A stretch of 64,000 nucleotides of DNA from CAMPKL01 sp963805925 (GCA_963805925.1 CAWDWB010000003.1:992001-1056000), one strand, 5' to 3'. Numbered from the stretch's first letter, positions 15,438 through 26,785 are shown. Translations and numbers: made by a program. The notes: generated by a model from the letters alone, not told the origin.

Positions 15438-16079
15438 TCAACCATCCTCAAGTACTTTGGCCCCGAGCGCTCCGCCTGCGGCCGCAAAACCGGTTGTCAC
15501 GCCAAACAGCACTGACAAACCCACGAAGGCGAGAAGCCCCAGGGAGGCTGGGTTGGCGCGCAGCGTTTGGACCTGTTCCACTAGTTCGGTTTCGCCTTGC
15601 TGTTTGAAAGAAGCCTCCAACTCGTCCAGGGTCGCGCTCATCCCCTGAGAGCCAGGCATGGTGCTGGCGATCGTCAGCAGAATCAGCAGCAGAGCGAAGG
15701 TAATCACGCCGGTCAGGAATCCCAACTTGGCGCCCGCCCGCAGCGTCACTCGTTTGCGCGTCTGCCTGCGGAAAGAATGCACCGAGTAGAACCCGGCAGC
15801 CGGGTACACGATGAAGCAGAGCAGACTCGCATACGGCAAGCTCATGATGATCGCCGCGAAAGCCGCGCTCCAATAGCAGGAGCGCAACGCGCCGGGAGTC
15901 CCGAAGGTGACGCTTTCGAGCGGTCCGGACTCCTCTTCCGCAGCCTGAGGCCGTTGGAAAGCGTTGGCCTGGCGTTCGCTCTCGCGCGCGTCCGCGGTCA
16001 AGGGCTTTCCGCAGCCGGGGCAAAACGAGGCGCCTTGGGGGATGCCCTCCCACCCGCAGTCGCAATTTTCTTCGGTCAT
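15438..16079 (-). CDS. Zinc-ribbon membrane protein, function unknown
   Basis: A 213-aa protein with an N-terminal zinc-ribbon made of two Cys pairs (CDC at 7-9 and CPGC at 21-24), then an acidic linker and four hydrophobic helices. The first two helices (about 65-100) flank a short basic loop (RRQTRKRVT), the third covers about 118-140, and the last lies near the C-terminus. It resembles the many zinc-ribbon/DUF4190-like membrane proteins whose role is unknown. It is transcribed alone and converges on the tRNA. No enzyme motif is present. Confidence 0.8.
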   Translation of the reverse strand: MTEENCDCGWEGIPQGASFCPGCGKPLTADARESERQANAFQRPQAAEEESGPLESVTFGTPGALRSCYWSAAFAAIIMSLPYASLLCFIVYPAAGFYSVHSFRRQTRKRVTLRAGAKLGFLTGVITFALLLILLTIASTMPGSQGMSATLDELEASFKQQGETELVEQVQTLRANPASLGLLAFVGLSVLFGVTTGFAAAGGALGAKVLEDG

Positions 16080-16197
16080 TTGAGAACGGCTGTTTCAGTG
16101 TGACGAACGCCCGCGGCCCGCGCAACCGGGTCTTTCGCCACAGTTCGATCAGGCCTTTCGCCCCGCTGCTCTGTTAGAATCATCACGCTTGAACGGC

Positions 16198-19100
16198 ATG
16201 CGCTCTACAATACTCACTCTCGCACTTATCTTTGGTCTGATTCCGCTCGCGGCATCGGCGCAACAGGTGGACTTCGCACGCGATGTGCAGCCGATTTTCG
16301 AGCGCTCGTGCTCGCGCTGCCACGGCGCGACGCAGCAGTCGGGCCAGTTACGGCTCGATTCCAAGGAGTCGGTGCTGCACGGGGGCGCCTCGCACAGCGT
16401 CGTGAAGCCCAGCAACGTCGAGAACTCCGTACTCTACCAGCGCGTAGCCGGAATCGGCTCGGAAGCGCGCATGCCCTTGGGCAGCGAACTGCCGGATGCC
16501 GAGATTGCTCTGCTCAAGCGTTGGATCGAGCAAGGGGCGCCGTGGCCGGATGCTCTGAGTACCGCCGCGCCGGCGCCCAAACAGCATTGGGCCTTCGTCG
16601 CGCCCGTGCGCCCCGAGTTGCCTGCGGTTAAGAACAAGTCCTGGGTGCGCAACCCGATTGACCGTTTCGTCCTGGCGAAACTCGAGAAGGAAGGCCTCGA
16701 ACCGTCGCCCGAAGCCAACCCTGTGACCCTGCTGCGGCGCGCCAGCCTGGACGTAGTGGGCCTGCCGCCGACGGTGGAAGAAGTGGACGCATTCCGGGCC
16801 CCCGATTATGCCAAGACGATCGACCGTCTGCTTGCCTCGCCCCACTACGGCGAGCGCTGGGGGCGCGTCTGGCTCGACGCCGCACGCTACGCCGACTCCG
16901 ACGGCTTTGAGAAAGACAAGCCGAGACAAGTGTGGTTCTATCGCGACTGGGTGGTCGACGCGCTCAACCGCGATATGGGCTACGACGAGTTCATCGTCGA
17001 TCAGCTCGCCGGCGACTTACTGCCGAATGCGACGCAAGCGCAGCGCGTAGCAACCGGCTTCTTACGCAACTCGATGATCAACGAGGAGGGCGGCATCGAT
17101 CCGGAACAGTTCCGCATGGAAGCGATGTTCGATCGCGTCGACGCCATCGGCAAATCGATTCTCGGCTTAACGATCCAGTGCGCGCAGTGCCACAACCACA
17201 AGTTCGACCCCATCAAGCAAAGCGAGTACTACCAGATCCTGGCGTTTCTCAATAACTCGAACGAATCGAACATCACGGTCTTCACCCCGCCGCAACAAAA
17301 GAAGCGCGACGAGACTCTCGCGGCGATTCGAGCAGATGAAGACCAACTGAAGGCCGCCCACCCGGACTGGCCGCAGCGCATGGCTGCTTGGGAAGCGCAG
17401 AGCAAGGCGGACCTGGCGGACTGGGAAGTGATACGCCCGACCGTGCGCGACATCTCGACCGGCGGCCAGAAGTACCTTCCGCTCGAAGACGGCTCGTTCC
17501 TCGCCCAAGGCTACGCGCCGACCAAGCACCGCGTGGAGATGGACTGGGAAACCCAGGAGCAAAACATCTCGGCGATGCGTTTGGAATTGCTGATGCATCC
17601 AGATCTGCCTCGCGGCGGACCGGGCCGTTCGATTTACGGCACCGGCGCACTGAGCGAGTTCGAAGTCGAGATCGCCCCGGCGTCCGACCCCAAGAAGCGC
17701 GAGAAGGTCAAGATTGTCGAGGCGACGGCCGACTTCAATGCTCCCGAAGCGGAGTTGCAGGCCCCTTACATCGATAAGAGCGGCAATCGGCGCGTAACAG
17801 GTCCGATCGCGTTTGCCATCGACGGCGAGAAGGACACGGCCTGGGGCATCGACGCCGGTCCGGGCCGTCGCAATCAACCGCGCAAGGCCGTGTTCCGCTT
17901 CGAGAAGCCGATCGGCTTCCCCGGCGGTTCGGTCATCACCATCTATCTCAGCCAACAACACGGCGGCTGGAACTCGGACGACAACCAGAACAACAACTTG
18001 GGCCGCATGCGGCTTTCGGCCACGAGCGACGCTACGGCCCACGCTGATCCGCTGCCTGCCGAAGTCCGCGACATTCTTTCCATCGCCGCCGCGGATCGCA
18101 GTCCCGAACAGCAGCACAAGGTTTTCTCTTACTGGCGCACGACCGTCCCCGAGTGGAAGGCGACCAACGACAAGATCGACGCGCTGTGGTCGCAGCATCC
18201 GGAAGGGACGACGCAGTTGGTGTTGAACGAGATGGACGCTCCGCGCGAAACGCATATCTTGCAGCGCGGCGATTTTCTCAAGCCCGGCGAAGAGGTCAAA
18301 CCGGGCGTGCCGGCGTTCCTCAACCCTTTGCCGGATGGACCGTCGAATCGGCTGACCTTGGCCCGCTGGCTGACCGACAGGAAGTCGCCGACCACGGCGC
18401 GCGTCATCGTCAATCGCATCTGGCAGGCGTATTTCGGCCAGGGCATCGTCGATACGCCCGAGGATCTCGGTACGCGGGCGAACGACCCGGTCTACGGCGA
18501 CTTACTGGACTGGCTGGCGGTCGAGTTGATGGACCACAACTGGAGCCTCAAGCACGTGAACCGATTAATCTTGGAATCAGCGACCTACCGGCAATCGTCC
18601 AAGGCGACGCCCGAGCTGATTTCGCGCGATCCCTACAACACCTTGCTGGCGCGCGGCCCGCGCTTCCGCGTGGATGCGGAAATCGTTCGTGACATTGAGC
18701 TGCAAGCCAGCGGACTCTTGAATCCGGCTATGGGAGGGCCGCCGGTTTATCCCGAGGCGCCTTCGTTCTTGTTCCAGCCGCCGGTCAGCTACGGACCGAA
18801 AGTGTGGGACACCAGCACGGATGAGAACCGCTATCGCCGGGCGATCTACACATTCCGCTACCGCTCGTTGCCTTATCCCATGCTCGATGCCTTTGACGCG
18901 CCCAAGGGCGATGCCTCGTGCACGCGCCGCTCGCGTTCGAATACGCCGCTGCAGGCGCTGACGACTCTGAACGAGCCCATGTCTATGGAGGCGGCGCGGG
19001 CGCTGGCGTTCCAAGCGCTCGAAGCGGGCGGCTCCGATACCCGCCAACAGATCAGTTACGCCTTCCGGCGCTGCCTCGCGCGAACGCCGTCGAAGTCGGA

Positions 19101-19299
19101 GTTGGACGAGTTAGCGACTTTCTTAAGCCATCAAGAACAGCGCTTCGCGGCGCGCGAGATCAACCCGTGGGAGATGTTGGGCACGAACCCAGGCTTCCAA
19201 AACCACTTGCCGGCCGGAGCATCGCCGGAGAAAGCGGCTGCCTGGACGGCGCTATCGCGCGTACTGCTGAATTTGGACGAGACGATCACGAAGGAATAG
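16198..19299 (+). CDS. Exported cytochrome c/DUF1549/DUF1553 protein
   Basis: A 1033-aa exported protein of the planctomycete/acidobacterial PSCyt type. Order: Sec signal (MRSTILTLALIFGLIPLAASA); a cytochrome-like domain with CSRCH at 38-42; DUF1549 (about 140-350) containing a second CxxCH (CAQCHNHKFDP); a central carbohydrate-binding-like region; and DUF1553 (about 705-985) near the C-terminus. These proteins are always paired with a DUF1501 protein, as here 11 bp downstream, and are thought to act in extracellular breakdown of complex substrates, though their reaction is not established. A TTG at 16189 is an alternative start, but ATG 16198 begins a clean signal peptide. Confidence 0.92.
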   Translation: MRSTILTLALIFGLIPLAASAQQVDFARDVQPIFERSCSRCHGATQQSGQLRLDSKESVLHGGASHSVVKPSNVENSVLYQRVAGIGSEARMPLGSELPDAEIALLKRWIEQGAPWPDALSTAAPAPKQHWAFVAPVRPELPAVKNKSWVRNPIDRFVLAKLEKEGLEPSPEANPVTLLRRASLDVVGLPPTVEEVDAFRAPDYAKTIDRLLASPHYGERWGRVWLDAARYADSDGFEKDKPRQVWFYRDWVVDALNRDMGYDEFIVDQLAGDLLPNATQAQRVATGFLRNSMINEEGGIDPEQFRMEAMFDRVDAIGKSILGLTIQCAQCHNHKFDPIKQSEYYQILAFLNNSNESNITVFTPPQQKKRDETLAAIRADEDQLKAAHPDWPQRMAAWEAQSKADLADWEVIRPTVRDISTGGQKYLPLEDGSFLAQGYAPTKHRVEMDWETQEQNISAMRLELLMHPDLPRGGPGRSIYGTGALSEFEVEIAPASDPKKREKVKIVEATADFNAPEAELQAPYIDKSGNRRVTGPIAFAIDGEKDTAWGIDAGPGRRNQPRKAVFRFEKPIGFPGGSVITIYLSQQHGGWNSDDNQNNNLGRMRLSATSDATAHADPLPAEVRDILSIAAADRSPEQQHKVFSYWRTTVPEWKATNDKIDALWSQHPEGTTQLVLNEMDAPRETHILQRGDFLKPGEEVKPGVPAFLNPLPDGPSNRLTLARWLTDRKSPTTARVIVNRIWQAYFGQGIVDTPEDLGTRANDPVYGDLLDWLAVELMDHNWSLKHVNRLILESATYRQSSKATPELISRDPYNTLLARGPRFRVDAEIVRDIELQASGLLNPAMGGPPVYPEAPSFLFQPPVSYGPKVWDTSTDENRYRRAIYTFRYRSLPYPMLDAFDAPKGDASCTRRSRSNTPLQALTTLNEPMSMEAARALAFQALEAGGSDTRQQISYAFRRCLARTPSKSELDELATFLSHQEQRFAAREINPWEMLGTNPGFQNHLPAGASPEKAAAWTALSRVLLNLDETITKE

Positions 19300-19310
19300 A
19301 GGTAAGAACC

Positions 19311-20713
<1,403 letters not shown>

Positions 20714-20717
<4 letters not shown>

Positions 20718-21904
20718 GGCCCGCTGACCAGCCGCGTTTTATCGGGTGCGATCAACTCGTACTCGTAGTCGCGCCAGCGAATCTTGTTGGTCATCGCCGA
20801 CGCCAGGAAGGCGTACAGCCACACCCAGGTCGCCAGCGGCGTCATCCAGAAATAGATCGAGCCGTGCTGGTCGAACCATTCCTGCCGCTCAGGAAACATC
20901 AGCGTGCCGGCGTGTCCGCGCGCGGCGCCCTGAGCCATACCGGGAATCGTCACCACCACCAATGCACCCAACCCGAGCAGGTTGCCGCTCAGCGCCATCA
21001 ACAGGCAAGCGACGATTGCGCCGCAATAAATGACGTGGGCGATCAAGCCGACCGTCCACAGGCCGCGGCGATAAACCTTGGTGATGATCATTTGCCGCGT
21101 GGCCCAATCGAGGAACTCGGCGCGGCTGGTCTCGCCGGGCGCGGCAACCATCGCGCGCGGCGTGAAATGAACGCCGAGCTTCGCGGCATGCACGGCATCG
21201 GCAAGGCGGTAGTCGTCGGAGATCGAGCTATGCCAATACTCTGCAACGCGCGCCGCAGCGAACGTTTCCCGGCGAATAGCCATTGCCCCGCCCCAGGCGA
21301 AATTCTTGCTGTCGTCGGCGCCGAGCCGGGCGACGATGGTCGAGTCCCAGGCGCTGCGCAAAAGGCTCCAGAAGCCGCCCTCTTCGGGGAAGTACCAACG
21401 GAATCCGGTCGATGCGCCGATCTCCTTATCGCCTAGTGGCTGAACTAGATTCGCCATCCACTCACCTGTGACTTGGCCGTCGGAGTCGGCGAAGACTAAG
21501 ACCTCGCTTTCAGGGCGGGCCGCGGCAACCGCCGCCAACAGGTTATGAATCTTCTCGCCCCGGTCGGCCGGAGGTGCGCCGGCGGCAACGAACTTCGCTC
21601 GATCGCCCAGCGTTAAGTGCGCCAGGGTAATCGCCGGATCATTGGCCTCGCGAGAGACGATGACGAACTCGTAATCGCGATAGTCTTGGCCCGCAAGCGA
21701 GCGCAAGTTCTGGGCCAGGTCGTGGTCGACGCCGCGCACCGGCAAGATAAGCGTGGCCGGCGGCTGATATTCCGCTTCGTCGGGATCAGGCTCGCCGAGA
21801 ATCTCCGTCTCGACATGATCGAGCAGATTGCGTCCGGAGCGAATCGAAAACATCGCCAGCAGGACTGCCGGACCGACGAACGCCCAGAACAGGATCTCGA
21901 TCAT
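20714..21904 (-). CDS. Membrane glycosyltransferase family 2 (ceramide glucosyltransferase-like)
   Basis: A 396-aa GT-A enzyme that transfers a sugar from a nucleotide donor to a lipid or glycan at the inner membrane. It has an N-terminal helix (1-20), a nucleotide-binding core with a GVDHDLAQNLRSL turn, the metal-binding DSD (140-142), a GEKIHNL segment (116-122), an SDDYRLADAV acceptor/catalytic region (about 228-237), the QMIITKVYRRGLW motif, and two or three C-terminal membrane helices. This layout matches the ceramide glucosyltransferase/HpnI-like group. The start ATG directly follows the dapD stop codon, so it is translated from the dapD transcript. The acceptor is unknown. Confidence 0.85.
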
Positions 21905-22744
21905 CTAGCGCAAGAACTCTTCGAGCTGAACGCTCGCGTCCGTCTTCTCATCGCGGTACTTGACGATCACCGGAGCATAGAGCGCTAGGCCCCACTCTTG
22001 ACCTTTGCCGCGCTGGATCGGTCGCGAACCAGGCACCACCACGGCGCCTGCTGGGATGACCAAAGGGCTGTCGCCGTCGGCCTTGTGCACCGTGCCGTTG
22101 ACCACGTCATAAACCGGCGTTGAGCGCGTCAGCACCACGCCTGCGCCCAGCACGGCGCGCGTCTTGACGATCGTGCCCTCATAAACGCCGCAGTTGCCGC
22201 CGACGAGCACGTTGTCTTCGATGATCACCGGCAACGCGCCTACGGGCTCGAGAACGCCGCCAATCTGCGCCGCGGCGCTCAGGTGACAGCTCTTGCCGAT
22301 TTGCGCGCAGCTGCCGACCAGCGCGTGTGAATCGACCATCGTCCCGTCGCCGACATAGGCGCCGACGTTGATGTACATCGGCGGCATGCAGGTGACGCTT
22401 TTGCCAAGGAAAACGCCGTCACGGATACTCGAGCCGCCTGGAACGATGCGCACCGAGTCCTGTAGTGTGACGGTCTTGGGCGGATAGGTGGATTTATCGA
22501 AGAAACAGAGCCGGCTGCCTTCATCCGACATGTCCACCGAACGGCCCATGCGGAAACCGATCAGGATGCCGCGCTTAACCCAAGCATTCACCTTCCAACC
22601 GAGCGGGCTGCTCGGATCCGGCTCAGCGGCGCGAGCTTCGCCTGCGTTCAGCGCCTTCTTGAACTCCTGGAACGTGTCGATGTCCGGGCCGTCGTAGGTT
22701 TCCGGGGCCTTGTTGAACAGTGCGTCGATTCGGCTGGCAAGCAT
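21905..22744 (-). CDS. dapD: Tetrahydrodipicolinate N-succinyltransferase
   Basis: Cytosolic trimer that succinylates 2,3,4,5-tetrahydrodipicolinate in the succinylase branch of lysine and meso-diaminopimelate synthesis. The 279-aa product is close to E. coli DapD in length. It has a helical N-terminal domain and then a left-handed beta-helix of hexapeptide turns (about residues 95-220), including INVGAYVGDGTMVDSHALVGS. The gene is the first of a leftward pair with the glycosyltransferase, whose start abuts its stop. It diverges from the peroxiredoxin across a 96-bp gap. No other dap gene is nearby. Confidence 0.95.
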   Translation of the reverse strand: MLASRIDALFNKAPETYDGPDIDTFQEFKKALNAGEARAAEPDPSSPLGWKVNAWVKRGILIGFRMGRSVDMSDEGSRLCFFDKSTYPPKTVTLQDSVRIVPGGSSIRDGVFLGKSVTCMPPMYINVGAYVGDGTMVDSHALVGSCAQIGKSCHLSAAAQIGGVLEPVGALPVIIEDNVLVGGNCGVYEGTIVKTRAVLGAGVVLTRSTPVYDVVNGTVHKADGDSPLVIPAGAVVVPGSRPIQRGKGQEWGLALYAPVIVKYRDEKTDASVQLEEFLR

Positions 22745-22828
22745 GAGGCACTAGTTTCGCTCACACCGCAAGCAGGGCGCAAAGACGGTCGTCTCCTCTC
22801 AGTAGCTGAATTCGAATCGGGCCAGGAG

Positions 22829-22834
22829 TATACT
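22829..22834 (+). promoter_or_regulatory. -10 hexamer of the peroxiredoxin gene
   Basis: TATACT lies with its end 6 bp before ATG 22841, so the predicted transcript starts at the ATG. CTGAAT at 22806-22811 is a weak -35 at 17-bp spacing. An AGGAG at 22824-22828 sits 12 bp from the ATG and overlaps the promoter, so it could serve only a longer transcript. Confidence 0.5.
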
Positions 22835-22840
22835 GCGGGA

Positions 22841-23500
22841 ATGTCGCTCAGAATCAACTCAGAAGCTCCCAATTTCACGGCCGAAACAACACAAGGCACG
22901 ATTGATTTTCACAAATGGATTGGCGACGGTTGGGCCGTCCTCTTCTCGCACCCGAAGGACTTCACGCCGGTTTGCACGACGGAGCTAGGCTATATGGCCG
23001 GGCTCGCCGATGAATTCGCCAAGCGGAACACGAAGATCATCGGCCTCAGCGTCGACACGGTCGAAAGCCACAACAAATGGGAGGCAGACATCGAAGAGAC
23101 ACAAGGAAATAAGGTCACTTACCCGATGATCGGCGATCCCTCGCTGAAGATCGCCAAGCTTTACGACATGCTGCCCGAAGACGCCGGCGATACCTCGGAA
23201 GGCCGTACCGCCGCAACCAACGCGACCGTGCGCACTGTCTTCGTTGTCGGGCCCGACAAGAAGATCAAGCTGATGCTCATCTATCCCATGAGCACCGGCC
23301 GCAACTTCAACGAAGTGTTGCGCGCCCTGGACTCGATGCAGTTGACCGCCAAGTACCAAGTCGCCACGCCGGTGAACTGGAAGGACGGAGAAGACGTCAT
23401 CATCCTGCCGTCGGTCTCCGACGAAGAAGCCAAAGCCAAGTACCCCAACGGCTTTAAGACTGTGAAGCCCTACCTGCGCACCGTAGCCCAACCGAAGTAA
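22841..23500 (+). CDS. 1-Cys peroxiredoxin (Prx6 type)
   Basis: Cytosolic thiol peroxidase that reduces H2O2 and alkyl hydroperoxides. The 219-aa product has the peroxidatic motif HPKDFTPVCTTELG with Cys45, and Thr42/Pro43 in the usual places. The PVCTTE form, the length and the C-terminal extension (GFKTVKPYLRT) mark the Prx6 subgroup, which lacks a resolving cysteine. No other cysteine is seen that would make it a 2-Cys enzyme. The gene stands alone with its own promoter and is followed by a strong hairpin terminator. Confidence 0.95.
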   Translation: MSLRINSEAPNFTAETTQGTIDFHKWIGDGWAVLFSHPKDFTPVCTTELGYMAGLADEFAKRNTKIIGLSVDTVESHNKWEADIEETQGNKVTYPMIGDPSLKIAKLYDMLPEDAGDTSEGRTAATNATVRTVFVVGPDKKIKLMLIYPMSTGRNFNEVLRALDSMQLTAKYQVATPVNWKDGEDVIILPSVSDEEAKAKYPNGFKTVKPYLRTVAQPK

Positions 23501-23508
23501 GACGCTTT

Positions 23509-23540
23509 GAGACGTGCGCGGAAACGTCCGCGCACGTCTC
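23509..23540. terminator. Bidirectional terminator between prx and the PQQ gene
   Basis: GAGACGTGCGCGG (23509-23521) pairs perfectly over 13 bp with CCGCGCACGTCTC (23528-23540) around a 6-nt loop. TTCATTC follows on the plus strand. The hairpin lies between two convergent stops, fitting a shared Rho-independent terminator, though the U-tract is poor. Confidence 0.8.
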
Positions 23541-23541
23541 T

Positions 23542-25503
23542 TCATTCAGGCAAAGCGAACGCCCAGAAGCCCATCCCCGAAGCAATCGCCACATACTGCC
23601 GTCCGCCGACCATGTAGGTCATTGCCGACGCTTTCCAGTCTTGATTCGCTTGGAAGTGCCACAGCGGCTTGCCCGTCTCGGCATCCAACGCAGCGAACGC
23701 GCCGCTGTCTTCGCCGAAGAACACCAAGTCGCCTTCAGTCGACAGCACGCCCGAGTAGGTTGCCGCTTCGCCCGTCTGTTCGTATTCCCAAACGACCTTG
23801 CCGGTCTGGATATCGAGCGCGCGGATGAACTTCTTGTTCAGCGAGTCCGGCGTCAGGGTGAACGAGCCGCTGAGCCAGCCGCGGCCTTGCTGCCAGGGCA
23901 CATCGTCCTTGGTGTAGACGTTGCAGGCCTCGTGGGCCAGCAAGTAATACAGCTTCGTGCCCGGGTGGTAAGCCGTGGCCATCCAATTCGTGGCGCCGCG
24001 AATGGCTGGGCAGACCGCCGATCCTTCTTTCGTCGGTTCCGTGTCCGGCATCAGAATCGGTCGGCCGTTCTCATCCATGCCCTTCGCCCAGGTCTGCTTG
24101 GCGAACGGTTCGCCCAATAGGAACTTGCCGTTCGTCCGGTCGAGCACATAGAAGAAGCCGTTGCGGTTCGCTTGCAGCAGCAACTTGCGCGGCTCGCCGT
24201 GAAACACTTCATCCACGAGCACCAGCGGCTCTTGTGCATCCCAGTCATGGGTGTCGTGCGGGGTGAACTGGAAATACCACTCAAGCTTGCCGGTCTTCGG
24301 ACGCAGCGCGATCACCGAGTCGGTGTAGAGGTTGTCGCCGGGCCGCTTGTCGCCGTTCATATCCGGGCAGGGGTTGCCCACGGCCCAATAGAGCAAGTCC
24401 AGCTCGGCATCGTAGCTGCCCGTAAGCCAAGTTGCGCCGCAACCTTTGTTAAGAATCTGCGGGTCGCCCCACGTCTCGGACAATGGCTCTCCCGGCGCGG
24501 GGATCGTCCAAAAGCGCCAGACCTGCTCGCCGCTGACGGCGTCGTAAGCGTCGAGAAATCCGCGCAGCCCCGTGTCGCCGCCCGAGATGCCGACGACGAT
24601 CAAATCGCCCACGACCAACGGCGGCGCGATCGCCCCATAGTGGATCCTGTAGTCCGCCAACTCGCGATCCCACAGCAGCTCGCCGGTCAGGCGATTGAGC
24701 GCGATCACATGCGCGTGATCAGTCACCGTGTAGAGCATGTCGCCGCGCACCGCCACGCCGCGGTTGAGCCCAATGCCTGCGTCACCCATTAGTCCTGGCG
24801 TGCGTGGTTGGGAGTATTCCCAGATTTGGCGGCCCGTTTCTGCGTCGAGCGCAAACACCTGGTTCGGCGCGGTGACATACATCAAGCCTTCGACGACTAC
24901 CGGCGTGCCTTCAATCATGCGCAGCCCCGGCACAGGGAAGAACCACTCCGGCCGCAGCTGGCTCACGTTCTCGCGGTTGATTTGATCGAGTTTGCTATGC
25001 CGGTTGGCCGTATCGCTGCCGTTGTAGCTCGCCCAATCGACATGCGGATCAAGCCGTGCCTCGCGGTAAGCATCCCCCTCGCGCCGCAGCCGGTGAATTG
25101 TGCCGTCCGCCGTGCGGATATGCGCGTCGAAGCCGCTCTCGTTGAGAATCACGCCCGACAGCAGACGGCCATCCGTCAGCCGCAATTCGCCGTGCCGCAC
25201 GCCTCCGGTCTCCGCCTCGGAGACAAGCGTCGCTAAATAGGCGACCAGTTCGCCCAACTCCTCCGGCGGCAAATCAAACGCAGGCATGCCGCGATTCGGC
25301 CTCCCTTCGCGAATCAAGGCGCCCAACCGCTGCGCCGAGTTGACGCCGATAAAATCGAGGATCGCCGGGGCCCGGTCCGTGCCTGTGCCGTCACCGGCAT
25401 GGCACAGAACGCAGCGCGTCTCAAACGTCTTCTTGCCCGGGGCATCCTGCGCCATAGAGGCCACGGCAAAGAGAAGAAGCAAAACATAAATTCGTACGGT
25501 CAT
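23542..25503 (-). CDS. Cytochrome c-PQQ alcohol dehydrogenase fusion with an Asp-x-Asp active-site motif
   Basis: Exported quinohaemoprotein of 653 aa. After a Sec signal (residues 1-18) comes a cytochrome c domain with CVLCH (31-35), a short linker, then an eight-bladed PQQ propeller (from about 155). The active-site stretch reads GNPCPDMNGDKRPGDN (376-391) and TPHDTHDWDAQEP (414-426). Asp420 aligns with the catalytic base of methanol-type dehydrogenases, and Asp422 with the extra carboxylate that marks lanthanide-dependent members. Most family members carry the cytochrome at the C-terminus. The upstream Met at 25548 adds 15 residues before the signal; ATG 25503 is preferred. Substrate unknown. 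Confidence 0.88.
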   Translation of the reverse strand: MTVRIYVLLLLFAVASMAQDAPGKKTFETRCVLCHAGDGTGTDRAPAILDFIGVNSAQRLGALIREGRPNRGMPAFDLPPEELGELVAYLATLVSEAETGGVRHGELRLTDGRLLSGVILNESGFDAHIRTADGTIHRLRREGDAYREARLDPHVDWASYNGSDTANRHSKLDQINRENVSQLRPEWFFPVPGLRMIEGTPVVVEGLMYVTAPNQVFALDAETGRQIWEYSQPRTPGLMGDAGIGLNRGVAVRGDMLYTVTDHAHVIALNRLTGELLWDRELADYRIHYGAIAPPLVVGDLIVVGISGGDTGLRGFLDAYDAVSGEQVWRFWTIPAPGEPLSETWGDPQILNKGCGATWLTGSYDAELDLLYWAVGNPCPDMNGDKRPGDNLYTDSVIALRPKTGKLEWYFQFTPHDTHDWDAQEPLVLVDEVFHGEPRKLLLQANRNGFFYVLDRTNGKFLLGEPFAKQTWAKGMDENGRPILMPDTEPTKEGSAVCPAIRGATNWMATAYHPGTKLYYLLAHEACNVYTKDDVPWQQGRGWLSGSFTLTPDSLNKKFIRALDIQTGKVVWEYEQTGEAATYSGVLSTEGDLVFFGEDSGAFAALDAETGKPLWHFQANQDWKASAMTYMVGGRQYVAIASGMGFWAFALPE

Positions 25504-25546
25504 AACCTTCGTCCGGCTCCACGATTCTAAACTGTTGGCAGCTTTC

Positions 25547-26785
25547 ATGGCGCTGCTTCACGAATTCCGGAGTTCCGGCAGGCTTTGCTTCTTCGTCGCG
25601 CTCGCGCTGCTGGCGGCGGCCTGCGCCCAAGACTCAATCTACCCGCATGAAGGCGAACCGATCGGCTCGGTCCGCGAAGTTTACGATGGCACGCTCTCGC
25701 CCCAAATGGCGGTGAATACGTTCCGCAACATCCACCGCTTATTTCCCTCGCGGATCGTCCCTCGCTCCACCCATCCGCATCCCTTGCCTGTCTCTAACCA
25801 ACCGCTGGACGACATCACCTTCGCCGATAACGGCACAACCTACTCCCTCGAACAATTCTTGGAAGCGAACCGGATCGCGGGGCTGCTCGTATTGCAGCAC
25901 GGCGAAGTGAAAGCCGAGCGCTACCGGCTGGGCAATACCGAGCGCACCCGTTGGATGTCGATGTCGGTCGCCAAGTCCATCACCTCCACGCTGATCGGGG
26001 TAGCCCTCAAGGACGGGCTAATTGGCAGCCTCGGTGACCCAGTCGCGCAGTACGTTCCCGCACTCGCCGGCACGGCTTACGACGGCGTCTCGGTGCGCGA
26101 CGTGTTGATGATGTCTTCGGGCGTCGAGTGGAGCGAGACCTATACGGATCCGGCCTCGGACCGCCGTCGCTTGCTGGAGGCCCAGATCGCCCAAAAACCT
26201 GGCGGCGCGCTCAAGGTCATGGCCAGCCTGCCGCGAGCCTACGAGCCCGGCACGCACAACACCTACAACACGGGCGAGACGCAGATTGCGGCCGAAGTTC
26301 TGCGGAGCGCGCTGGGCGAGCCGCTGTCGGACTACCTGCACGACCGCATCTGGCAACCGCTTGGAATGGAGGCCGACGCGACCTGGTGGACCGAGTCGCC
26401 GGGCGGCGTCGAGATTGGCGGAAGCGGCTTCAGCGCCACGCTGCGCGACTACGGGCGCTTCGGTCAGTTCTTCTTAGAGGGCGGCGACGTCAATGGCCGG
26501 TCGATCCTGCCTGACGGATGGACCACGGAGGCCACCACTCCCAAGGTTCTCGCCGGCGGCGAACCACTCGCCTATGGCTACCTTTGGTGGCCGGAAGTCA
26601 GCGAGGCAGGCCGTCGCGATTTGGCCTACGAAGCCGAAGGCATCCACGGACAATTCATCTACATCAACCCCGCCGTCGACCTGGTGATTGTGCTCTGGAG
26701 CGCACACCCGCATCCAACCGAAGGGCGCGCGGTGCGTGAGTCGGCGTTCTTTGAAGCCGTGGCCGATGCCGTCCGCGGACGCTAG
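25547..26785 (+). CDS. Serine hydrolase, class C beta-lactamase fold
   Basis: A 412-aa exported hydrolase of the penicillin-binding-protein/class C beta-lactamase family (esterase, peptidase or amidase in different members). The active-site SVAK motif is at 140-143, the second motif is YNTG at 240-243, and an EGIHGQFIYI strand near the C-terminus replaces the KTG box. The N-terminus is hydrophobic and ends LLAAAC (21-26), a lipobox-like site, so it may be a lipoprotein. A TTG at 25535 is an alternative start, but ATG 25547 is better placed. It diverges from the PQQ gene by 43 bp and is followed by the nucleoside hydrolase after 28 bp. Confidence 0.9.
   Translation: MALLHEFRSSGRLCFFVALALLAAACAQDSIYPHEGEPIGSVREVYDGTLSPQMAVNTFRNIHRLFPSRIVPRSTHPHPLPVSNQPLDDITFADNGTTYSLEQFLEANRIAGLLVLQHGEVKAERYRLGNTERTRWMSMSVAKSITSTLIGVALKDGLIGSLGDPVAQYVPALAGTAYDGVSVRDVLMMSSGVEWSETYTDPASDRRRLLEAQIAQKPGGALKVMASLPRAYEPGTHNTYNTGETQIAAEVLRSALGEPLSDYLHDRIWQPLGMEADATWWTESPGGVEIGGSGFSATLRDYGRFGQFFLEGGDVNGRSILPDGWTTEATTPKVLAGGEPLAYGYLWWPEVSEAGRRDLAYEAEGIHGQFIYINPAVDLVIVLWSAHPHPTEGRAVRESAFFEAVADAVRGR

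Noticed and set aside
17167..18255. A leftward 362-codon frame inside the DUF1549/1553 gene
   Set aside because: Antisense to a conserved protein; composition is Arg/Val-rich and shows no domain.
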